Shown: positions 41,461 through 50,587, counted from the first letter of the stretch. The stretch: 64,000 bases of DNA from Aminobacter anthyllidis (GCF_018555685.1 NZ_JAFLWW010000012.1:1-64000), one strand, 5' to 3'. Notes: a model not told the origin generated them from the letters alone. Program-made: numbers and translations.

Positions 41461-43802
41461 CGCCGCGGGGCGCGGTCGAGACGGCGCTGGCGCAGATCTG
41501 GGCGGAGCTTCTCGGTGTCGAGCGCATCGGGCGCCACGACAACTTCTTCGAACTCGGCGGACATTCCCTGCTGGCCGTGCAGCTGCTCAGCCGGCTGTCG
41601 CGGGCTGTTGGGGTCGAACTGCCGCTGACTAGGCTGTTCGCCAGGCCGGTGCTTTCCGATCTGGCCGAAAGCGTCGTCGAGGTGTTGAGCCGCTCCGGTC
41701 CGCAAGACCTGCCGGCGATTGTTGCCGTATCGCGCAATGAGCCGCTTGTGCCCTCGTTTGCGCAGCAGCGGATATGGTTTTTGCCGCAGCTGGACGAGGG
41801 CAGTACCAACTATCATATTCCGCTGGCCTTGCGGCTGCGCGGCGTGCTCGACCGCAGCGCCTGGCAGCGCAGCCTTGACCGTCTGTTTGCCCGCCATGAG
41901 GCGCTGCGCAGTGTCTTTGTCGCGTCGGAGGGCAAGCCGCGGGTTGAGGTTCTGCCGCCGGAGGCAGGGCTGCCGGTGCTGGAGCACGATCTGCGGGACA
42001 GGCCGGATGCAGAGGCGGCGCTTCTCAATGTTTATGGACCTACTGAGGCAACGATTGACGCGACGGCCTGGGTGTATTCCGCTGGATTAAACAGGCCAGT
42101 TGTCCCCATCGGGCGTCCGATTGCGAACACGCGGGTGTATCTGCTGGATGCTCATGGTGCTCCTGTGCCGTTCGGGGCGGTGGGCGAGCTTTACATTGGC
42201 GGGGCGGGTGTTGCGCGTGGTTACCTGAACCGGCCCGAGCTGACGGCTGAGCGGTTTTTGGCCGATCCGTTCAGCGATGAGACCGGCGCCCGGATCTACA
42301 AGACCGGCGACCTGGCGCGCTATCTGCCGGACGGCAATCTGGAGTTTTTGGGCCGCAACGACGACCAGGTGAAGATCCGCGGCTTCCGCATCGAGCCGGG
42401 CGAGATCGCGGCGCGGCTCATCGAGCACGCCTGGGTGCGCGAGGCGGTGGTGGTGGCGCGCCAGGACCGGGCCGGCGACAAGCACCTTGTCGCCTATGTC
42501 GTGTGCGCGCCGGAGGCCGGCTCGGACGACGACGATGGAGACGGGCTTGCCGTCGCCTTGCGCGCGCATCTGGCCAGCCTGCTGCCGCACTACATGGTGC
42601 CGTCGGCGTTCGTGCGGCTGGCGGCGCTGCCGCTGACGGTGAACGGCAAGCTCGACCGCAAGGCGCTGCCGGCCCCCGACGACGAGGCCTATGCGCGCAC
42701 CGCCTATGAGGCGCCGCAGGGCGCGGTCGAGACGGCGCTGGCCGGGATCTGGGCAGAGCTTCTCGGTGTCGAGCGGGTCGGGCGCCACGACAACTTCTTC
42801 GAACTGGGTGGCCACTCGCTCCTGGCGGTGCAGCTACTCAGCCGAGCATCAGATCTTGGCCTGAATTTTAGCGCTGCCGATGCCTTCCAGGCCCCAGTTC
42901 TAAAGGACCTTGCATCGAAGGTTCATTTGGAGCCACAGCCCAGCAGTGCGGGAGTGATTTCCGTTCAAGCAACCGGATCGCAGCCACCGCTGTTCTTTGT
43001 TCCCACAGGTTTCGGCGATTGTTCCTATGTCGTCAGTTTGGTTAAGGAAATGAATGTAGACTGTCCCGTCTTTGCTTTGCCATGGCCGTCTTTCGATGAA
43101 GCTCGTCCACTGACCCTTGAAGCGATTGCTGACACGGTCATCTTGGAAATCAAAGAAATTCAGCCCCACGGTCCATACCGCTTCGCAGGATATTCGTCGG
43201 GCGGCATCCTCGCCTACGCCATAGCCCAGCGCTTACTGGCCCTGGATGAAACCGTGTCCTTCATGGCGTTCATCGATGTTACGTTATTTGCGAATCGATC
43301 GAGCATGTCCCCCTCTCTGATCGTCCGAAACATGGTGTTGGAGCGTTTCGAATCGTTGAATGATGAAACCTTCGAAGTTTTGAAACGCTTTGCTGGACAA
43401 TGTTCAATTGCTCAGCTGATTGAAAAGGCGAAGAGAATTGGGGCGATACCTCCGGATCGTGATCTCCACGATGACATTCTGATGTCGGAAAGAACCGCCC
43501 AATTTCATAGGGCATTGCAGGCGTATCAAGTTCCGTCCCTGCCAATCGAGATACATCAGTTCTATGCCATGGAGCCTCTCATCAGCCGTCGGATACCACC
43601 TGATAAAGCCTCAACAGGCCCAGAGGCTCGTTCGCCTATGCGCGGCTGGGACCGAGTCTTGAGTCCGGAGGCTATTACTGCCGTACCGATTGTAGGCGAC
43701 CACGTGACGATGATCTCGGATCGCGACAATCCCCAAATGTCGGAGAGTTCTGGCTCGGTGATCCAAAGATGGGAAGCATATTTGGTCTGCCGCCGCTGCT
43801 GA
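41388..43802 (+). CDS. Collapsed NRPS module: T-(C/A hybrid remnant)-T-TE
   Basis: This 804-residue protein has an odd domain order. A thiolation domain carries Ser60 (GGHSL). Only the first about 95 residues of a condensation domain follow (VPSFAQQRIWFLPQLDEGST), without the HHxxxDG motif. At about residue 211 the frame jumps directly into the second half of an adenylation domain (NVYGPTEATIDATAW to NGKLDR), without the A3 P-loop. A second thiolation domain (Ser477) and a C-terminal thioesterase (GYSSGG, Ser603; His772) complete it. It can therefore neither activate nor condense in the normal way; carrier and release functions remain possible. Bases 41465-42845 are distinctly more GC-rich than the thioesterase part, implying a recombined insert. 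The start at 41388 has a G-rich Shine-Dalgarno but is not certain. Confidence 0.85.
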   Translation: MPCNAICHIWQDMRTTARFTSTGLAPRGAVETALAQIWAELLGVERIGRHDNFFELGGHSLLAVQLLSRLSRAVGVELPLTRLFARPVLSDLAESVVEVLSRSGPQDLPAIVAVSRNEPLVPSFAQQRIWFLPQLDEGSTNYHIPLALRLRGVLDRSAWQRSLDRLFARHEALRSVFVASEGKPRVEVLPPEAGLPVLEHDLRDRPDAEAALLNVYGPTEATIDATAWVYSAGLNRPVVPIGRPIANTRVYLLDAHGAPVPFGAVGELYIGGAGVARGYLNRPELTAERFLADPFSDETGARIYKTGDLARYLPDGNLEFLGRNDDQVKIRGFRIEPGEIAARLIEHAWVREAVVVARQDRAGDKHLVAYVVCAPEAGSDDDDGDGLAVALRAHLASLLPHYMVPSAFVRLAALPLTVNGKLDRKALPAPDDEAYARTAYEAPQGAVETALAGIWAELLGVERVGRHDNFFELGGHSLLAVQLLSRASDLGLNFSAADAFQAPVLKDLASKVHLEPQPSSAGVISVQATGSQPPLFFVPTGFGDCSYVVSLVKEMNVDCPVFALPWPSFDEARPLTLEAIADTVILEIKEIQPHGPYRFAGYSSGGILAYAIAQRLLALDETVSFMAFIDVTLFANRSSMSPSLIVRNMVLERFESLNDETFEVLKRFAGQCSIAQLIEKAKRIGAIPPDRDLHDDILMSERTAQFHRALQAYQVPSLPIEIHQFYAMEPLISRRIPPDKASTGPEARSPMRGWDRVLSPEAITAVPIVGDHVTMISDRDNPQMSESSGSVIQRWEAYLVCRRC
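41470..41593 (+). repeat. Direct repeat copy 1 within the first thiolation domain
   Basis: About 110 of 124 bases match 42721-42844, both encoding GAVETALA-IWAELLGVER, GRHDNFFELGGHSLLAVQLL. The offset is 1251 bp, a whole number of codons. It is a substrate for homologous recombination between modules. Confidence 0.8.
42721..42844 (+). repeat. Direct repeat copy 2 within the second thiolation domain
   Basis: This is the partner of 41470-41593. Immediately after it the composition falls back to that of the native locus and the second thioesterase begins, so the repeat marks the right border of the GC-rich insert. Confidence 0.8.
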
Positions 43803-43884
43803 TCGACGACCGAGTCGGGCAACTTCAAGGCCAAGCTGCATTGGCTGAGCTTCTCATCCGACAAGCTCAAAGGGACCAGATAGA

Positions 43885-44496
43885 ATGGAGACTATCACCA
43901 TTGATCAACAGAACATCCTCGTCGGCATCCGTCCAATAGAACCGGGCGACGAATCCACCTTATACGATTCCGAAGTTACCTCGTTGGGACGCGCTGTTAC
44001 CAAAGTTCGCCGCCAAAGCGGTGCTGCAAGAGTAGTCGCCAGAACACTCCTTGGGCAACTGGGATTCCCACTATTGCCGATTCTAAAGACGCGCTCTGGT
44101 GTTCCGATCTGGCCACCCGGCGTCGTCGGATCTTTGGCGCACCACGATACCGTAGCCGCCGCCGCCATTGCAGGGACGAAAAGGATTGCGGCTCTCGGCA
44201 TCGACATTGAGCCTAATGAACCTCTGCCGGAGAACCTGATCGAATTGATTGCCACCCCTAACGAGCAACGCATGTACGATCTACATCTGCTCAAGCGGCG
44301 GGACCTCTTCGTTTTGAAGGAGGCGGTATATAAAGCGTATTTTCCACTGCACAATCAGTCCATTGAATTCCAGGACGTGGAAATTGATATCCCTGCGCGG
44401 TTAGGACACGTGTCGAAGGCAAATTGCACGTTTTCGCTCGAGTTACTTATTTCCAACAATGTAATCGGGTTGGCGTATTCATGGCCGACAAGGTGA
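43885..44496 (+). CDS. 4'-phosphopantetheinyl transferase (Sfp/EntD type)
   Basis: This enzyme transfers phosphopantetheine from CoA to the serine of carrier domains. Its 203 residues contain the PPTase motifs: GVPIWPPGVVGSLAHHD (72-88), GIDIE with Mg-binding Asp107 and Glu109, and LFVLKEAVYKAYF with the Lys145-Glu146 pair. It starts 83 bp after the second synthase gene on the same strand and most probably activates Ser815 and Ser2377 of the megasynthase and the carriers of the partner. It is the last gene of the synthase operon; IS debris follows. Confidence 0.92.
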   Translation: METITIDQQNILVGIRPIEPGDESTLYDSEVTSLGRAVTKVRRQSGAARVVARTLLGQLGFPLLPILKTRSGVPIWPPGVVGSLAHHDTVAAAAIAGTKRIAALGIDIEPNEPLPENLIELIATPNEQRMYDLHLLKRRDLFVLKEAVYKAYFPLHNQSIEFQDVEIDIPARLGHVSKANCTFSLELLISNNVIGLAYSWPTR

Positions 44497-44556
44497 CTTT
44501 GCCCCGCTGATCTAATCCGGTTGACGTTCGTTCTGGCCCATCGAGAGGGCCAGGAC

Positions 44557-44810
44557 ATGAAACGTAGCCGCTTTTCTGAAGAGATCATCGAATTTTGAAG
44601 AAAAACGAGGAGGGGTGTCGGTTCGCGATCTGTCCGCAAGCACGGGGTCAGCGACGCCTCGATTACAACTGGAAGGGCCGCTTCGGCGGGAAGGGATGTC
44701 CGAGGCTCGGCGACTGAAGGCTCTGGCGGACGAGAACACGCGGCTGAAGCGGCTTCTGGCCGACGCCATGCTCGACAATGCCGCGCTGAAGGATGCCGCG
44801 CCAGAAGCCA
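44557..44810 (+). mobile_element. IS3-family orfA remnant
   Basis: MKRSRFSEEIIEF, a stop, then RKHGVSDASIYNWKGRFGG and MSEARRLKALADENTRLKRL, LADAMLDNAALKD across frames are the HTH and leucine-zipper parts of an IS3 (IS407-group-like) OrfA. OrfB is missing. Confidence 0.8.
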
Positions 44811-44892
44811 ACTGCCTGCGGGCAACGAGCCAACTTGGCGGGGACCTCACGTTGTCTGCATATACACGCGTTGAGACCTGCAGCCGCTGATG

Positions 44893-45589
44893 TCAGCTGA
44901 CCATGGCCACGGCTTTCCATTCCGCCATGGCCTGCAGGCGGTGAATATGTGTAGCGAGAGCGGAGCGTTTTGAGCTGAGCGGGACGAAGAGATTGCGCAG
45001 AGCCGAGAAGATCGAAACGAAGGATTGCTGTGCTCCTGGTGATCGGAAGCCTTGCATAATCCCGTTTTCGCAGCGGCACATGCGAATTCCCGGCACGGTT
45101 GTTCAATCCCTTATGCGACCGATGCTCGACGTCCGGCATCACCTGTCGCCTGGCTGCTCTATAGGAGCGCAGCTTGTCGGTGATCATGCGCTTCGGCGCG
45201 ACGCCTTGCTTCTTCAGCAGCCGCGTCAGCAAGCGCTTGGCCGCTTTGGTGTTGCGGCGGTTCTGGACGATCTCGTCGAGCACATAGCCATCCTGGTCAA
45301 CGGCGCGCCACAACCAGTGTTTCCTGCCGGCGATGGTGATGACGACATCGTCCAGGTGCCAGACATCGTTTCGGCTGTGCTGCTTGCGGCGCAAGCGGCG
45401 AGCGTAATGGGGACCGAACTTGATGCCCCACCGGCGGATTGTCTCATACGAAACCACGATCCCGCGCTCCAGCAGCATTTCCTCGACCAGACGCAGGCTC
45501 AAGGGGAACCTGTAGTAGAGCCAGACCGCATCGGCGATGGTCTGCGGCGGGAAACGATGGCGCTTGTAGCTGACGGTTGCGGTGTTCAT
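44893..45589 (-). mobile_element. IS6-family transposase with a C-terminal frameshift
   Basis: MNTATVSYKRHRFPPQTIAD, VVSYETIRRWGIKFG, WHLDDVVITIAGRKHWLWRA, KRMITDKLRSYRAAR and NNRAGNSHVPLRKRD give the DDE core of an IS6 transposase. A frameshift near 45075 puts the end (GFRSPGAQQSFVSIFSALRN) in another frame. The conserved Glu of RAENSH is Gly here (RAGNSH). Terminal repeats were not identified. The 45590-45894 stretch beside it holds no recognisable gene. Confidence 0.8.
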
Positions 45590-45894
45590 GACATCGGGTC
45601 TATGCCGCAAATCCCTGAACGCGAGTTAAGTTGATAACGCCGAGCCAATTTAGCCGATTGTCAGCCTCGGCCGGGTCCGGAAATTCCGGTCCGTATCTAC
45701 GAGCGGCAGCTATGGGTCGCACTCTGCCGTCTGCCAAGGTGCTTGTCCAACGACTGTTGTGTGGCGAAACCGGCCATGTCCCGTCGTGTGAGCGTCGCCG
45801 TGGCGCTTAGGGTGTCATTTCGCCCCCTACCGGAATCGACCCGGGAAGCTCGGCAAATGAAAGGTGCGCCGGCGGACGCCACGGGTTTCCTTTC

Positions 45895-46483
45895 TCAGTT
45901 GAACTTGATGCTGGCCTGCACGAACATGCCGTAGCGCTCTGCCTGCCAGTCCTCGACCTGCGGGAGGGAGGAACGACCGGCCGGAGTCTCTTCGAGATGC
46001 GCGGCAGCTTCAGATGCCACCCTCCAGTAGCGGGCTCCGACGCCGATGTTGAACAAATCCGTGACCTTGTAGTTCAACACCGCCTCGAGTTGGACCCCAT
46101 GCCCGTCGCCGTCTTCAGGAAGGGGGTTGATCTCTGGGCGCAGATGGTGCCGATCTTTGCCGTTTAATCGCGTGAACAGGAACGCCACGTCGCCAGAAAG
46201 GCTAAGTCGTTCGGTGAGTTGCGTCTGCCCGGCTAGTCCGAATCCGGCGGACATTCTTGCCTGCAACCATCAGCAGGTATTGAACTGCGCGGCAAATCTG
46301 TACTTTGGCGACCGGAGTTCGGGGAACGCTGTACAAGCGATGGCGGCCGCAGTTGCGCAACTGCGGCCACCGACCCGGTTCAACGTCGTGGTGGCTGTAT
46401 CCGATGGTGGGACCGAAACCCACACTCGCTATGCGGTTGTAGAAGAAAAAGACATTGGCGAGCATGACGCGGTACTCGTTCAC
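45895..46483 (-). pseudogene. Outer-membrane beta-barrel protein, frameshifted
   Basis: The end (GVQLEAVLNYKVTDLFNIGV to FVQASIKFN) has the alternating hydrophobic pattern and terminal aromatic-x-Asn of beta-barrel proteins. The upstream part (VNEYRVMLANVFFFYNRI, FGPTIGYSHHDVE) is in another frame. No signal peptide was found. Family not determined. Confidence 0.45.
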
Positions 46484-46681
46484 GTCAGGGCTGTCAGGTC
46501 GGTCCCGCCACGATGGCCCGCGTTCCTAAAGTTCCGACACAAGCCTGTCGTCTTCACCAATAACACGGGCGCAGGCTTTCGGCGCCGGACAACCGCCGCG
46601 TCGCGTGTTTGGGACAGCCCACCTTGGCGCAAAGCGCGAGGCTAACGAGCTCGATGCCATACCGGCGTCTCGTCGATATGG

Positions 46682-47608
46682 TCAGGTGTCCGGTTGCACC
46701 GTTCCATCAAAGACCAAGAAGAGGGCGTCTTCGTCCTCCTTAAGCGGTGTTTCGACCCGAAAGGAAAGCGATTCGTCGGGCGCTTGGTAGACCGTTTTGA
46801 CCTCCAATCTCGGCAGGCTATTGACGATGTCTTGCGCAGGATCAGGCTCACCAAAGAAGCCCATTAAGCGGCGGCTGTGGTTCCACTCAAGTGCCCAAGC
46901 CCAAGTCTCAGTCAACGGGTGCTTGCGAGTGATGAGCTTGAAAAAGCCATCAGCGGAGATAGCCAAGAGCCGGCAATCCCAACTCTCGATCGTTCGCATG
47001 AAACCAACCATCAGTGGGTTGCCCCAATCGCTGCGGTTGGCAGTCATGACAGGATGGTAGCCATGAAGCCAATATCCACCCTGCCGTGTCTCGTGGTTAT
47101 AGGTCTGCATGTAGAAGAACGCCGTCAGTTGCAGGCGCGCCAGTTCGAACGCTCGATCATCGTCGATCTGCGGCGGGCTGGAATATTGAAATGACAGTTT
47201 GACGCCCGGTCCTAGGGTTCCCTGGATCTTTATCTGTTCGCTACTATCCTTGACCGTCTTTCGAGTCCGGCGGCTGCGTGAGTCTCTCGCCTTTCGTTGG
47301 GCATCCTCGATCGCCGCGATGTCGCCATGTCCATAGCGACCCCAGGAATCGGGTTGAAGGGTGATCGCCGAAATGTCGTCCTCAAGATCGGCCTTACGAG
47401 AGTTGCAAGGACGGCAAGCATTCAGGATCAGATTCCATTGCCCCTGGAGCTTCCCATCCGGCACGAAGCGGCGCCCGATGACATGCTCCCGTGTCTTGTT
47501 GCTGGGAGAAAGGAAGAGCCCGCAATAGACACAGGTCCGATTTCGAAGCGACACGGGGCGCTCGGGTCGGAAATCCATAAGTTCGAAGGCAGGGGCGGGC
47601 GTTTCCAT
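46682..47608 (-). CDS. HNH-type endonuclease domain protein
   Basis: This 308-residue protein has an N-terminal Cys4-type HNH finger (CVYCGLFLSP, TREHVIGRRFVP, LNACRPCNSRKADLE), giving C-x2-C, a catalytic-type His in REHVIG and a second C-x2-C followed by N. The rest is a long unassigned domain of mixed composition (Trp-rich near ETWAWALEWNHSR). ATG 47608 is preferred over 47698 because the extra 30 residues look unconserved. It stands alone among mobile DNA and small unknown genes; a defence or mobile-element nuclease role is possible. It seems intact. Confidence 0.65.
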   Translation of the reverse strand: METPAPAFELMDFRPERPVSLRNRTCVYCGLFLSPSNKTREHVIGRRFVPDGKLQGQWNLILNACRPCNSRKADLEDDISAITLQPDSWGRYGHGDIAAIEDAQRKARDSRSRRTRKTVKDSSEQIKIQGTLGPGVKLSFQYSSPPQIDDDRAFELARLQLTAFFYMQTYNHETRQGGYWLHGYHPVMTANRSDWGNPLMVGFMRTIESWDCRLLAISADGFFKLITRKHPLTETWAWALEWNHSRRLMGFFGEPDPAQDIVNSLPRLEVKTVYQAPDESLSFRVETPLKEDEDALFLVFDGTVQPDT

Positions 47609-47746
47609 AGATCCATGATACCGCCGGACGCCATTTCGGCAAAACCCTATGATAGGGGATTTCGGGCGCCAACGTGCAATGGGCTGCAAAGGCCGCATTG
47701 TGGGAAGTAATTATCCTTAAAGCGGGCAGCCGCTCGAGGGTCGGGC

Positions 47747-48022
47747 TCAAAGCAGTATCAGTTCCGTCATGTGACCGATGTCCAGGATAACCGGATCGGG
47801 CTTTTGAAGGAGGGAAACAATCTGCCGATGTAACTTCAACGGCGACGCCGGTTCACCCACGCGCTCCAGAAGCTCTTGCCAAAGCCGCTGCATGGAGATT
47901 GGAACGTGTAGACCGCGCGGAACCTGGCGCTGGGCGGCTTGGACGCTTTCGCGTCTTGTGGTGTCGGCCGGGGTCACAAGTCTTCCTGAAAGAGGGGGGC
48001 AGTCAGGGGAGGCATCTCGCAC
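47747..48022 (-). CDS. Small hypothetical protein (91 aa)
   Basis: I do not recognise it. The start has a good GAGGAG 7 nt upstream, and the C-terminal half reads like real protein (LWQELLERVGEP, LKLHRQIVSLLQKPDPVILD). It lies upstream of, and in the same direction as, the HNH gene, 140 bp from its start. Confidence 0.35.
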   Translation of the reverse strand: MRDASPDCPPLSGRLVTPADTTRRESVQAAQRQVPRGLHVPISMQRLWQELLERVGEPASPLKLHRQIVSLLQKPDPVILDIGHMTELILL

Positions 48023-48722
48023 TCCTCGGTAGACCTGTTTCCCCGGCCGACGTATTCACATCCGCTATTATCCAGAATTGGTAAAATCGATTGTGTTGAT
48101 GGAACGCATGCGCGTGGTGGATACACATCTGCCAGTCGCCTGCGACCGACTCAGACGATGCTTCGGCCGGTCAGCCCCTTCCGCGACTTTTGCAGCATCA
48201 CGTGGGAGTTAACGCTTCCCGCGGTTGACCGGGAACCAAATGTCCGTAGCGCCCATCGGATTTCGGCAGCGGGCCACAAGGGCGCTGGTTCTATCAACGC
48301 GGCGACTGCTTCGAGGCCCGCCCGACCCAAAGCATCAGCTTGGCGTTCGCGCGGACGGACAGCGCCGCTCCATGTTGAACAACGAGCTTCCCTCCGGTTC
48401 CGTCGAAGGAGCGTCCCTACCGTGATCATCCTGCGAGGTCAGCCGCTCGGCTGAACCGGTCTCAGGGTGACGAACTTTCCCCAACATCAACTGACGTGGT
48501 CCCGCCAGTACATTTCGACACTGCCGCCTGAGCGAGGAGGCTCTCCAATGTGATCCGCACGGCCCTCGGAAAACGGGGGTGCTTATACAGGCCCAAATCT
48601 CACATCGGTCGCCCGCGGCACAGCCGTTACTTACATCAAGAGTTATGCAGCGGCTGCACGGTATGGTTGCAAATCCAGCACTTTGTGCTAGGAAAGGTGA
48701 CGCGAAAAGAGGGCCTTTTGAA
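48023..48722. other. 700 bp without a recognisable gene
   Basis: Frames on both strands here have shadow-like composition and no family resemblance. Nothing structural was noticed. Confidence 0.35.
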
Positions 48723-49235
48723 ATGAAGCGGATGCGAGAAGAGGACATTCCGGCGTTCGTGCAGGAGGTAGCCGCGATCGGCTGCGACGTCTGCGCCGTC
48801 GGCCCGGCTTACTACTCTATCGGCGATTCTGATGCTCCGCGCGGCAAGCGCAGGGGGCTCTACAAGAAGCTCGCCGACATCGAGGCACGCTATGGCAGCC
48901 GCGATCACCTGCGTTACCAGATCGTCGCGCACCTTACCTCGATTGGCCGCTATATCGATGCGCCTCCACCGGACGAGGGAACCTGGATCGATACTGAGCC
49001 CCCCGAGTTGGCCAAGGTCACGCCTTACGACGAGGCGCACTTCCCGACCTACGCAGTCCTGCTATTCTCGGAGGCCAAAGGCGTCGATTGGCGCAAGGTG
49101 GCACGAGCCATCCTGAACGTTCACCCAGAGCGCCAGGCGGAACGGGCACGCCGGGCCTGGGCATCGCATTTGGCGCGGGCGCGGTGGCTGGCGAAAAGCG
49201 GCTACGGGGAGCTTCGCAGCGATTTGTTGCAATAA
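48723..49235 (+). CDS. Conserved-looking hypothetical protein (170 aa)
   Basis: It begins MKRMREEDIPAFVQEVAAIG, contains a Cys pair (GCDVC) and DHLRYQIVAHLTSIGRYID, then an acidic linker and a basic helical tail (ERQAERARRAWASHLARARW). It looks like a soluble, genuine protein with GC-rich codon use. ATG 48723 is chosen because AAGAGGG lies about 8 nt upstream; the frame is open to 48579. I do not know its function. It stands alone and convergent to the 67-aa gene. Confidence 0.55.
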   Translation: MKRMREEDIPAFVQEVAAIGCDVCAVGPAYYSIGDSDAPRGKRRGLYKKLADIEARYGSRDHLRYQIVAHLTSIGRYIDAPPPDEGTWIDTEPPELAKVTPYDEAHFPTYAVLLFSEAKGVDWRKVARAILNVHPERQAERARRAWASHLARARWLAKSGYGELRSDLLQ

Positions 49236-49378
49236 GGCCCTCGCCACCTGATAAGCCGAAGCTGAATTTGAGCCCGTGTGCGCTGGAACCGCCTTTAGCG
49301 CTCCACTCGAGGTCAGTCTATTCGTCCGCAGGCCAGCGATTGATTTTTGATTTTGCTTTGGGTGGTCAGCGGGGCCCT

Positions 49379-49582
49379 TCACCTGGGGTCCAGCCTCGCA
49401 ATATCTTCCTTCCAAAAGGTATGAGCCCATTCTTGCCGATTGGGGTCAAACTGAAGGGAAATCCCGACCCGTTGTGCTGAGTCGTTATAAATTCCTTGCA
49501 CGACTTTCTTAAAGCCGCCCAATGTCTCCATACTAAGGAAAACGTCTCCATCCAGCGTGAAGCGGCTCACTTTCGGTTCCAT
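49379..49582 (-). CDS. Small hypothetical protein (67 aa)
   Basis: MEPKVSRFTLDGDVFLSMET to WKEDIARLDPR: a short acidic/aromatic protein of lower GC than its neighbours. Its ATG falls directly after the T-run of a terminator hairpin, so transcription from the upstream unit would mostly stop before it. Function unknown; size and setting would suit an immunity or antitoxin-like gene, which is speculation. Confidence 0.4.
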   Translation of the reverse strand: MEPKVSRFTLDGDVFLSMETLGGFKKVVQGIYNDSAQRVGISLQFDPNRQEWAHTFWKEDIARLDPR

Positions 49583-49591
49583 AAAAAAAGA

Positions 49592-49614
49592 AGAGAGGGC
49601 GGAGTGCCCTCTCT
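49592..49614 (-). terminator. Intrinsic terminator on the minus strand
   Basis: AGAGAGGGC (49592-49600) and GCCCTCTCT (49606-49614) form a perfect 9-bp stem with a 5-nt loop, followed on the minus strand by TTC and a run of seven T (49582-49588). It ends a transcript coming from about 49640 or beyond. Confidence 0.8.
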
Positions 49615-49635
49615 CGAATACTGCGAATGGGTCGA

Positions 49636-49800
49636 TTAATCAACTTGCTTTGAAATAAGCTCGTCGACGTTGCTAAATTCCCAATTAGAAACATTGATCG
49701 ATGACAATCCGTTTTTTTGGTAGTTGTGATCCACGCGAACTCCGCCCTTCATTCGATTCTCATAAACACGAGAATGAATGTCTTGATAAGTATAGATGCC
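49636..49800 (-). pseudogene. C-terminal end of an unknown low-GC gene
   Basis: A 54-codon frame without an upstream start ends KNGLSSINVSNWEFSNVDEL, then ISKQVD and TAA. The sequence reads like real protein and stops 22 bp before a strong terminator. A TAA at 49801-49803 cuts it off upstream, so only the tail is left. It could be the end of a toxin-like protein, but I cannot name it. Confidence 0.35.
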
Positions 49801-49996
49801 TTACATCGAGTCATTTTCCGTCATTGAAACGGTCCAGGTGGTTCTTTCGATGCAGCCAAGTTAACATGCATAGGAATGAAATCCTCTTTTGACCTCTGCT
49901 GCAGTCGTCTCCTGAAATCGACATCAGTACGGCAGCACGAGCCCGGTCGGCGCGCTGCCGAAGGATCACGCCGAGAACAGCCGGTGCCAATTTATG

Positions 49997-50293
49997 TTAG
50001 TCCTCAAACAGTATCGCGGCATAGTCCATCGCGCCGTGGCGGACATGGATGATCACAATCTGTTCGCGTTCAGCACGGTAGAAAATCAAGTAACCGCCAT
50101 GAACCCCGCGGCGAATGCCGTGCTGTTCATATCGAGGCACCAAAGAAGCGCCCTTTGGAGTCTCGGCTAAGGCTTCACATTTACCGCGTAGCTCTTGGAT
50201 GAACGAAAGAGCACGACGAGGATTATCCTTCGCTATGTAGGCGGCAATCCGTTCAAGATCGCTTTCGGCTTCGTCCGAAAACTCAACGATCAT
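49997..50293 (-). CDS. parE: Type II toxin, RelE/ParE family
   Basis: This 98-residue toxin begins MIVEFSDEAESDLERIAAYI and ends VIIHVRHGAMDYAAIL, the ParE/RelE fold with a basic C-terminus (HVRHG). ParE-type toxins poison DNA gyrase; RelE types cleave mRNA, and the missing RelE catalytic pattern favours ParE. It overlaps its antitoxin gene by ATGA (50290-50293). Complete and probably functional as a plasmid or island stabilisation module. Confidence 0.88.
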   Translation of the reverse strand: MIVEFSDEAESDLERIAAYIAKDNPRRALSFIQELRGKCEALAETPKGASLVPRYEQHGIRRGVHGGYLIFYRAEREQIVIIHVRHGAMDYAAILFED

Positions 50294-50556
50294 GCTGACT
50301 TTTCGGCCTGTTCAGCAATAGAGCGATACTTTGCTTCAAGCCGGTCAAAAACGTCGCTCGCGGGCTTCGTTCGACCTGCATCAGCATCGGCAATACCGCG
50401 CATGATTGAGGCGTCAAGGGCGAGAAGGCGCGTCTCACGATCTTGAATCAGCCGCACGCCCTCCCGCAGCACTTCACTTTTCGAGCCATAGCGGCCCGTA
50501 TCGACAAGCTGCTGGATATAGCTTTCGAGCTGTTTACCCAGATCGGCACTGATCAT
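50290..50556 (-). CDS. parD: Type II antitoxin, ParD/CopG-Arc family
   Basis: This 88-residue antitoxin has a ribbon-helix-helix DNA-binding N-terminus (SADLGKQLESYIQQLVDTGR, YGSKSEVLREGVRLIQD) and an acidic, flexible toxin-binding tail. ATG 50556 is chosen since the family starts with M-x-S/A-x-x-LG; the frame continues upstream without homology. It precedes and overlaps parE, the normal order. It should repress its own promoter at the repeat 50601-50617. Confidence 0.88.
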   Translation of the reverse strand: MISADLGKQLESYIQQLVDTGRYGSKSEVLREGVRLIQDRETRLLALDASIMRGIADADAGRTKPASDVFDRLEAKYRSIAEQAEKSA

Positions 50557-50587
50557 GCGCGAAGCCTCCTTCGGACGAGTTGCGCTC

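Noticed and set aside
48151-48748. Overlapping frames on both strands
   Set aside because: No start context, no family resemblance and codon composition of shadow frames.
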